A stretch of 64,000 bases of DNA from contig NZ_ARQM01000011.1 of NCBI RefSeq assembly GCF_000385135.1, forward strand, positions 930,001-994,000. The letters run 5' to 3'. Positions 56,768 to 64,000 of this stretch are shown in pieces. A program made the position numbers and the translations under genes. This DNA comes from Promicromonospora sukumoe 327MFSha3.1 (GTDB lineage Bacteria > Actinomycetota > Actinomycetes > Actinomycetales > Cellulomonadaceae). Numbering within the stretch: the first letter of the stretch is position 1; the number at the start of each line of letters is the position of its first letter. Below the pieces are notes generated by a model. The model was not told the DNA's origin and did no database searches. It worked only from the letters and a program-made list of their open reading frames with translations.

Positions 56768-58579
56768 ATGCGCACCACGCATGCCGGACGGGCCGTACGG
56801 CTCGCCGTCGGCGCTGCCGCCGCCGTCGCCCTCCTCGCCGGATGCTCGACGTCTTCGTCCGGCAGCGACGAGGCAGCCGCACGCACCGACGTGAACTACG
56901 CCCTGCCCGCGAACGCGACCCCCAACTGGATCGTGCCGCTGGGCATCGCGGGCAAGCTCGCCACCCACAACTCCGCGATCATGCGCACCCTCTGGGAGCC
57001 GCTCGTGGCCTACGACGGCTCCGAGGGCGAGGTGGGGCGCGTGGCGAGCGCCGATCTCGCCGACGAGATCACCTTCTCCGACGACGGCCTGGTCGCCACC
57101 ATCACCCTCGACGACCGCACCTGGAGCGACGGCGAGCCCGTCACCTCGGCGGACGTGAAGTTCTGGTTCGACCTCGTCAAGGCGAACACGGACGTCTGGG
57201 CCAGCTACTCCGAGGGCCGCATGCCCGACAACGTGACCGAGGTGGCCACCCCCGACGAGAAGACCGTCGAGCTCACCTTCGACAAGGTCTACAACCCGGA
57301 GTGGCTCCAGGCCTCGCAGCTCACGCTCGTCGTGCCGCTGCCGGCCCACGCCTGGGCCAAGGCCGCCGACGACGACGAGCCCGACCCGGCGCTCGCCGAG
57401 ACCGCGGACGGCGCGAAGGCGATCTTCGAGTACCTCGTCGGCCAGAGCGAGGACCTCGCGACCTACGAGTCCAACCCGCTGTGGCAGACCATCAACGGCC
57501 CCTACTCGCTGACCGGGTTCACCGACAGCGGCCAGGTCGAGCTGACGCGGAACGAGAAGTACGACGGCGACGACGCCGCCTCGATCGACACCGTCAACCT
57601 GCTCCCGTACACGTCCACCGACGCCGAGGTGAACGCCGTGCGCTCCGGCGCCGTCGACTACGGGTACATCCCCACCACCGGCCTGGACGCGCCGGAGCAG
57701 TACGAGCAGCTCGGCTACGCCGTCGAGCCCTGGGCGGGCTGGTCCATCACCTACCTGCCGTACAACTTCAACCACCCCGAGCTGGGCCCGGTCTACCGCC
57801 AGCTCTACGTGCGCCAGGCGCTCCAGCACCTGGTGGACCAGGAGCAGATCTCCGACGTCATCTGGAAGGGCGCCGCGCTGCCCGGCTACGGGCCGGTGCC
57901 GCAGAACCCCGAGAGCGACTTCCTCTCCGACGAGCAGAAGGCCAACCCGTACCCGTTCGACCCGGAGGCCGCGGCCGCGCTGCTCGCGGACCACGGCTGG
58001 ACCGCCGGTTCGGACGGCGTCCTGGAGTGCACCAGCCCGGGCGACGGCGACGACGAGTGCGGCAAGGACGTCGAGGACGGCCAGAAGCTGGCGATCACGA
58101 TCCTGACGCAGAGCGGCTCGGCCGAGACCGACAACATGTTCGCCGAGATCAAGTCCACGTTCGAACAGGCCGGCGTGGGCGTGACCATCGAGAGCGCGCC
58201 GCTGAACACGGTGCTGTCCTCCATCGCGCCGTGCACCGCCGACCAGGCGGACTGCGACTGGCAGCTCCCGTTCTTCGGCACCGCCGGGAGCTGGTACTTC
58301 GGCGGCTACCCGAGCGGCGAGCGCGTGTTCGGCACCGGCGCGGCCTCGAACTTCGGCTCCTACTCGGACGACGAGCTCGACACCCTGATGCACGACTCCA
58401 CCGAGAGCACCGACACGTCGGTGATGCAGGAGTACTCGAAGTACGGCGCCGAGAACCTGCCGGTCATGTGGCTGCCGAACCCCGTCTACCAGGTCTCCGT
58501 GATCAAGGACGGGCTGGAGGGCACCACGCAGGACCCGCTCGCCAGCTTCCACCCGCAGCGCTGGAGCTGGGCCGGCTGA
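56768..58579 (+). CDS. Peptide/nickel-type ABC transporter substrate-binding lipoprotein
   Basis: 603 aa. The lipobox is AVALLAGCSTSSSGSDEAAA, with Cys at about residue 26. The rest is an SBP_bac_5 (DppA/OppA) domain: LWEPLVAYDG near 75, RTWSDGEPVTSADVKFWFDLV (about 117-137), LYVRQALQHLVDQEQISDVIW (about 345-365). It captures oligopeptides or similar solutes, such as some oligosaccharides, outside the cell. GGAG lies upstream of the ATG. First gene of a five-gene operon ending with a ROK kinase. Confidence 0.93.
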   Translation: MRTTHAGRAVRLAVGAAAAVALLAGCSTSSSGSDEAAARTDVNYALPANATPNWIVPLGIAGKLATHNSAIMRTLWEPLVAYDGSEGEVGRVASADLADEITFSDDGLVATITLDDRTWSDGEPVTSADVKFWFDLVKANTDVWASYSEGRMPDNVTEVATPDEKTVELTFDKVYNPEWLQASQLTLVVPLPAHAWAKAADDDEPDPALAETADGAKAIFEYLVGQSEDLATYESNPLWQTINGPYSLTGFTDSGQVELTRNEKYDGDDAASIDTVNLLPYTSTDAEVNAVRSGAVDYGYIPTTGLDAPEQYEQLGYAVEPWAGWSITYLPYNFNHPELGPVYRQLYVRQALQHLVDQEQISDVIWKGAALPGYGPVPQNPESDFLSDEQKANPYPFDPEAAAALLADHGWTAGSDGVLECTSPGDGDDECGKDVEDGQKLAITILTQSGSAETDNMFAEIKSTFEQAGVGVTIESAPLNTVLSSIAPCTADQADCDWQLPFFGTAGSWYFGGYPSGERVFGTGAASNFGSYSDDELDTLMHDSTESTDTSVMQEYSKYGAENLPVMWLPNPVYQVSVIKDGLEGTTQDPLASFHPQRWSWAG

Positions 58580-58580
58580 C

Positions 58581-59618
58581 ATGACGACAGCCATCCCCGC
58601 CCAGAGCGGGGCCGTCGAAGCCGGAGCCGCCGCGCCCGCGCCCGTCAGGGCAGCCCGCGGCGGCTTCGGCCGCTTCCTGATCCGGCGCGTGCTCCAGGCG
58701 CTCGTCGTGATCCTCGTGGTCAGCGTCATCGTGTTCGCGCTGCTGCACGCGCTGCCGGGCGGACCCGCCCGCGGCGTCCTCGGCCAGCAGGCCACCGAGG
58801 AGCAGATCGCCGCGTTCGAGGCCGCCAACGGCCTCGACCAGCCCGTCGTGCTCCAGTACCTGTCGTTCCTGGGGCGCTCGCTGACGGGCGACCTCGGCGA
58901 GTCCTACCTGCTCAACCAGTCGGTCTCCGACGCGATCGCCCTGCGCCTGCCCAAGACGCTGCTGCTGACCGGGCTGTCGCTCGTGGTCGCGGTGCTGATC
59001 GCCGTGCCCGTCGGCGTCTACCAGGCCGTGCGCCGCAACCGTGCCGTCGACTACTGGCTCTCCACGCTGGCGATCGTCGCCTACTCGACGCCGACGTTCT
59101 TCCTCGGGATGCTGCTGATCCTGCTGCTCAGCCAGACCGCCGGGCTCTTCCCGGCGGCGGCCCCGCAGGGCACCGGGATCGCCGAGGTGCTGGCCCAGCC
59201 GGACGCGCTCGTGCTGCCCGTGCTCACGGGCGCGGTGCCGATCGTGGCCACGTTCAGCCGGTACATGCGGTCGGCCACGCTCGACAACCTGGGCGAGGAC
59301 TACGTGCGCACCGCCCGCGCCAAGGGCACCGGCCGCCGCCGCGTGGTGCTGCGACACGTGCTGCGCAACTCGCTCACCCCGGTGGTCGCGATGCTCGGCT
59401 ACTACCTGCCCGTCATGTTCGGCGGCGCCCTGGTGGTCGAGCAGCTCTTCAACTACCCCGGCATGGGGCTGCTGTTCTGGAGCGCCGCGCAGAGCAGCGA
59501 CTTCCCGGTGCTGCTCGGCTGCGTGCTCGTCATCTCGGTCGCCACCGTCGTGGGCTCCCTGCTGGCCGACGTCGTCCAGGCCGTCCTGGACCCCCGCACC
59601 CGAGGAGGCCTGCGATGA
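58581..59618 (+). CDS. Peptide-type ABC transporter permease, DppB-like
   Basis: 345 aa. An extended N-terminal Ala-rich tail precedes FGRFLIRRVLQALVVILVVSVIVFALLH, the usual first helix region of DppB. About six membrane segments follow. The EAA-type loop is DYVRTARAKGTGRRRVVLRHVLRNSLTPV (about 238-266). Starts one base after the binding-protein stop and overlaps the next permease. Confidence 0.93.
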   Translation: MTTAIPAQSGAVEAGAAAPAPVRAARGGFGRFLIRRVLQALVVILVVSVIVFALLHALPGGPARGVLGQQATEEQIAAFEAANGLDQPVVLQYLSFLGRSLTGDLGESYLLNQSVSDAIALRLPKTLLLTGLSLVVAVLIAVPVGVYQAVRRNRAVDYWLSTLAIVAYSTPTFFLGMLLILLLSQTAGLFPAAAPQGTGIAEVLAQPDALVLPVLTGAVPIVATFSRYMRSATLDNLGEDYVRTARAKGTGRRRVVLRHVLRNSLTPVVAMLGYYLPVMFGGALVVEQLFNYPGMGLLFWSAAQSSDFPVLLGCVLVISVATVVGSLLADVVQAVLDPRTRGGLR

Positions 59619-60447
59619 CGGGGCTGCGTCGTTTCACGAGGAACCGGCTGGCCGTCGTGGGCGCCGTGGCGCTCGCCGTGCTGGTGCTGTTCGTGCTGAT
59701 CGGGCCGCTCGTGTACCCCACGGAGCAGGTGGCGACCGACCTCGGCGCGGCCAACCTGCCGCCCGGCGTCGACGGGCACCCCCTGGGCACGGACGCGCTC
59801 GGCTACGACAACCTGGGCCGGCTGATGGTCGCCGGCCAGGTCTCGCTGCTGGTCGGAGTCCTGGCAGGGGCGCTCGCCACCGTGGTCGGCACCCTCTGGG
59901 GCGCGGTCGCCGGGTACGTGGGCGGCGCCGTCGACGTCGTCATGATGCGCGTGGTCGACGCCGGCATCGCGATCCCCGCGATCTTCCTGCTGCTGGTGCT
60001 CTCCACGATCGTGCGGCCCACGGTCGGCATGATGATCGTCGTGCTCGGCCTGGTGTCCTGGCTGGTCCCGGCCCGGCTGATCCGGGCGGAGGCCCTGTCG
60101 GTCCGCACCCGCGACTACGTGGTGGCGGCCCGCGCGATGGGCGCCTCGCACGGGCGCACCGTGCTGACGCACGTCATCCCCAACACCGTGGGCACCGTGG
60201 TGGTCAACGCGACCTTCCAGGTGGCCGACGCCATCCTGCTGGTCGCCTACATCAGCTTCCTCGGGATGGGCGTGCAGCCACCCACGACCGACTGGGGCGC
60301 GATGCTGAACGACGGCATCAACTACATCTACCAGGGCGCCTGGTGGCTCATCCTGCCGCCCGGCCTGGCGATCGTGGTCGTGGTCTGCGCCCTGAACTTC
60401 GTGGGCGACGGGCTGCGGGACGTCGTCGACGTGAAGGGGAGGACGGC

Positions 60448-60451
<4 letters not shown>
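59615..60451 (+). CDS. Peptide-type ABC transporter permease, DppC-like
   Basis: 278 aa. FTRNRLAVVGAVALAVLVLFVLIGPLV opens the protein. HPLGTDALGYDNLGRLMVAGQVSLLVGVLAG (about 53-83) is the DppC hallmark. The ATPase-contact loop is DYVVAARAMGASHGRTVLTHVIPNTVGTVV (about 167-196). It forms the channel with the DppB-like partner and overlaps both neighbours by four bases. Confidence 0.93.
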
Positions 60452-62273
<1,822 letters not shown>

Positions 62274-62277
<4 letters not shown>

Positions 62278-63170
62278 CGGGCGGACCCACCGCGGGCGTC
62301 GACATCGGCGGCACCAAGATCCGAGCCGCCGTCGTCACGGCGGACGGCGCCGTGCTCGCCTCGGCGACCGCGCCGACGCCGTCGGGCGGTGCGGCGATGC
62401 TCGACGTCGCGGCCGAGCTCGTGGAGCGGGCGACCGCCACGGCGCGGGTGCGGGTCGCGGCGGTCGGCGTCGGCGCGGCCGGGGTCGTGGACCCGGTGAC
62501 GGGGGAGGTGCTCGCCGCGAGCGACTCGTTCGTCGGCTGGGTCGGCACCGACCTGCGGGGCGGGCTCGCGGCCCGGACGGGCCTGCCGGTCACCGTGGCG
62601 AACGACGTCGACGCGTTCCTCGTGGGCGAGGCGACCTGGGGCGCCGTCCGCGGCGTGCGGTCGGCGGCGGGGATCGCGCTCGGGACCGGCGTCGGGGGCG
62701 CGCTCTGGCTGGACGGCGCGCTGTACCGCGGTGCGGGCGCGGCCGGGGAGATCGGGCACATGCCCGGGTTCGGCGACGCGCGGTGCACCTGCGGGCAGCG
62801 CGGGCACCTGGAGACGCTGGCGTCGGGGCGCTCGGTGGAGCGGCGGTACGGGGAGGCCGTGGTCGCCGGCGGCGTCGTCGGCGCGGCGGAGATCGAGGCC
62901 CGGGCGCGGGCGGGGGACGCTGACGCGGCGCGCGTGCTGGCCGACGCCGGGCGCGCGGTCGGGTCGGCGGTGCTGGTGCTGGCGGCGCTGCTCGACGTCG
63001 GGCACGTGGTGGTGGGCGGCGGGCTGGCGCACGCCTGGGACCTGCTGGAGCCCGCGATCCGGGCCCGGCTGGTCGACGAGCCGCCCGTGTCGGGGCACCC
63101 CGTCGAGGTTCGCCGGGCCGTGCTGGGTGGCGACGCGACGGTGGTGGGCGCGGCGGCGCTGGCGCGGTGA
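62274..63170 (+). CDS. ROK-family sugar kinase
   Basis: 298 aa from a GTG that overlaps the ATPase stop. AGVDIGGTKIRAAVV (about 7-21) is the ATP-binding start. VANDVDAFLVGEATWG (about 103) holds the catalytic Asp. GIALGTGVGGALWLDGALYRGAGAAGEIGH is the ROK signature. The zinc-like site reads CTCGQRGHLE (about 170-179), with His in place of the third Cys. Without a DNA-binding domain it should phosphorylate a sugar such as glucose, N-acetylglucosamine or N-acetylmannosamine. Its presence suggests the importer may carry a sugar or muropeptide rather than a plain peptide. Confidence 0.9.
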
Positions 63171-63202
63171 CTGCGGCTTCCTGGGGCGCATGACGGGTGC
63201 GC

Positions 63203-63283
63203 ATGACATCGGTCCGTTGCCCCGAGACCGGTCATTCGTCGGACCGGTCTCGACGCAGGGGACCGAAGTCATTGAGTTCGGTC
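63203..63283. repeat. Nested hairpin, related to family B
   Basis: Outer arms 63203-63215 and 63260-63272 pair at 12 of 13 positions. Inner arms CGAGACCGGTC (63223-63233) and GACCGGTCTCG (63242-63252) pair perfectly. CATTGAGTTCGGTC at 63270-63283 matches 4586-4599 at 13 of 14. It lies between convergent genes and may terminate both. Confidence 0.75.
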
Positions 63284-63361
63284 GGTTGCCTGCCTCAGGA
63301 ACGCCGACGGCGCCCGGCCGCGGTGTGCGGTCGGGCGCCGTCGGAGGGGCTGCCTGGGGGA

Positions 63362-63778
63362 TCAGGCGGCGGTGGTGACCTCGACGCGCTGCGGCGTCGT
63401 GCCGGCGAAGACGCCCGGCACGGTGACCGTCAGGACGCCCGAGTCGTAGGACGCGCGCACGGCGTCGCCGTCCACGGCCTTCGGCAGGGTGACGACGCGG
63501 CGGAAGGAGCCGAAGCGGACCTCCGAGATGCGGCGGCCCTCGGACTCCTCGGAACGCTGGTCCTTGCGCTCGCCGCGCACGACGAGCTTGCGACCCTCGA
63601 CCTCGACGGTGACGTCGTCGGCCGGGTTCACGCCCGGCAGGTCGAGGCGGGCGACGAGGTCCTCGCCCTCACGGTAGACGTCGGCCGCGGGCACGGGGCC
63701 TGCGGTCGCGGCAGTCTGGCTCCACGGGTCACGGAGCCAGGTCTGGGCGAACGGTGAACGGGTCAGAACGGTGGTCAT
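63362..63778 (-). CDS. Small heat-shock protein (Hsp20/alpha-crystallin family)
   Basis: 138 aa. The alpha-crystallin domain spans about residues 30-125: ADVYREGEDLVARLDLPGVNPADDVTVEVEGRKLVVRGERK, then GSFRRVVTLPKAVDGDAVRASYDSGVLTVTVP. The GVLTVTVP motif is the family hallmark. It is an ATP-independent chaperone that holds unfolding proteins. A GGAGGAG site precedes the ATG at 63778, and an HspR-type palindrome lies about 40 bases upstream. Confidence 0.94.
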   Translation of the reverse strand: MTTVLTRSPFAQTWLRDPWSQTAATAGPVPAADVYREGEDLVARLDLPGVNPADDVTVEVEGRKLVVRGERKDQRSEESEGRRISEVRFGSFRRVVTLPKAVDGDAVRASYDSGVLTVTVPGVFAGTTPQRVEVTTAA

Positions 63779-63814
63779 GATGTTCTCCTCCGGATGGGGT
63801 GATGACCGGTACAA

Positions 63815-63835
63815 CCTGAGTCGACCCGACTCAAT
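63815..63835. promoter_or_regulatory. HAIR-type operator (HspR) upstream of hsp20
   Basis: CCTGAGT-N7-ACTCAAT matches the HspR operator CTTGAGT-N7-ACTCAAG at 12 of 14 positions. Its core TGAGTCG-ACC-CGACTCA is perfectly symmetrical. Heat-shock control by HspR is expected. Confidence 0.75.
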
Positions 63836-63877
63836 TTCCGGGTTCGCCGACGGCGGACGCGGCCCCTGTCGCCAGGG

Positions 63878-64000
63878 TCAGTGGCGGGTGATCGTCAGTG
63901 CCGCCTCGCGCTCGCCGACGACGACGTCCGCCGCGCCGCCGATCGGCACGGTGAGCAGCGGGCTCGTGTGCCCGAAGTCGACGCCGGCCAGGACCGGCTT
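63878..64000 (-). CDS. S66-family LD-carboxypeptidase-like protein (C-terminal 40 residues)
   Basis: Only the end of the gene is inside the window. It reads KPVLAGVDFGHTSPLLTVPI, then GGAADVVVGEREAALTITRH and a TGA at 63878-63880. The VDFGHTxPxxTxPIGG pattern, with the catalytic His, is the C-terminal signature of LD-carboxypeptidase/MccF (peptidase S66) proteins, which cleave muropeptides or microcin-like nucleotidyl peptides. It faces away from the window centre, transcribed leftward toward hsp20. Confidence 0.8.
   Translation of the reverse strand, partial: KPVLAGVDFGHTSPLLTVPIGGAADVVVGEREAALTITRH

Overview
This is a high-GC (about 70% or more) chromosomal window from an actinobacterium. 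Many GTG starts, ATGA/GTGA stop-start overlaps, leaderless promoters, an ECF41-type sigma factor, two MmyB-like regulator/SDR pairs, an LAATG (class E) sortase signal, an HspR-type operator and a DUF222/HNH gene all fit Micrococcales, perhaps Promicromonosporaceae or Cellulomonadaceae. That placement is inferred, not proven. No rRNA, tRNA, CRISPR array, phage or transposase was seen. The content is accessory: carbon-source uptake, small redox modules and many local one-component regulators.

Layout. 1-4.6 kb: a molybdopterin oxidoreductase (cut by the window edge), an ECF41 sigma factor with its neighbouring flavoprotein, and a flavoprotein fused to a degenerate receiver domain. 4.7-7 kb: a sortase-anchored surface protein. 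7.1-24.4 kb: a large sugar locus. It has a secreted beta-helix enzyme, a GntR regulator, a binding-protein-dependent sugar importer without its own ATPase, and a full set of enzymes for the non-phosphorylating L-fucose route: FucU-like mutarotase, aldo-keto reductase, lactonase, enolase-superfamily dehydratase, SDR dehydrogenase and FAH-family diketo-acid hydrolase. A DeoC-like aldolase, a ribokinase-family kinase, a 2-hydroxyacid dehydrogenase, a sarcosine-oxidase-like flavoenzyme and one unrecognised 489-aa protein accompany them. 25-27.2 kb: a secreted ricin-lectin/beta-helix protein.

27.4-31.5 kb: an epoxide-hydrolase/NTF2-fold/FAD-monooxygenase module with a TetR regulator and three matching operator palindromes. 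31.5-51.6 kb: a string of small regulator-plus-enzyme modules (two SDR/MmyB pairs, TetR/DsbA facing a hydrolase, HxlR/NmrA, isochorismatase/GlxA, AraC, Lrp), plus NhaA, an SPFH protein, a BTAD regulator, DedA, an MFS exporter and a frameshifted DUF222/HNH gene with a near-consensus SOS box. 51.7-53.7 kb: ddaH-ocd for arginine-derivative catabolism. 53.8-63.2 kb: an M81 peptidase and ROK repressor facing a dipeptide-type ABC importer and a ROK kinase. 63.2-64 kb: Hsp20 with a HAIR operator, and the end of an S66 peptidase.

Two themes cross the window. First, several families of long, nearly perfect intergenic hairpins recur at distant sites; one member lies in frame inside a fused ABC ATPase. 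Second, at least nine genes have a TANNNT-like hexamer ending exactly six bases before the start codon, which points to leaderless transcripts.
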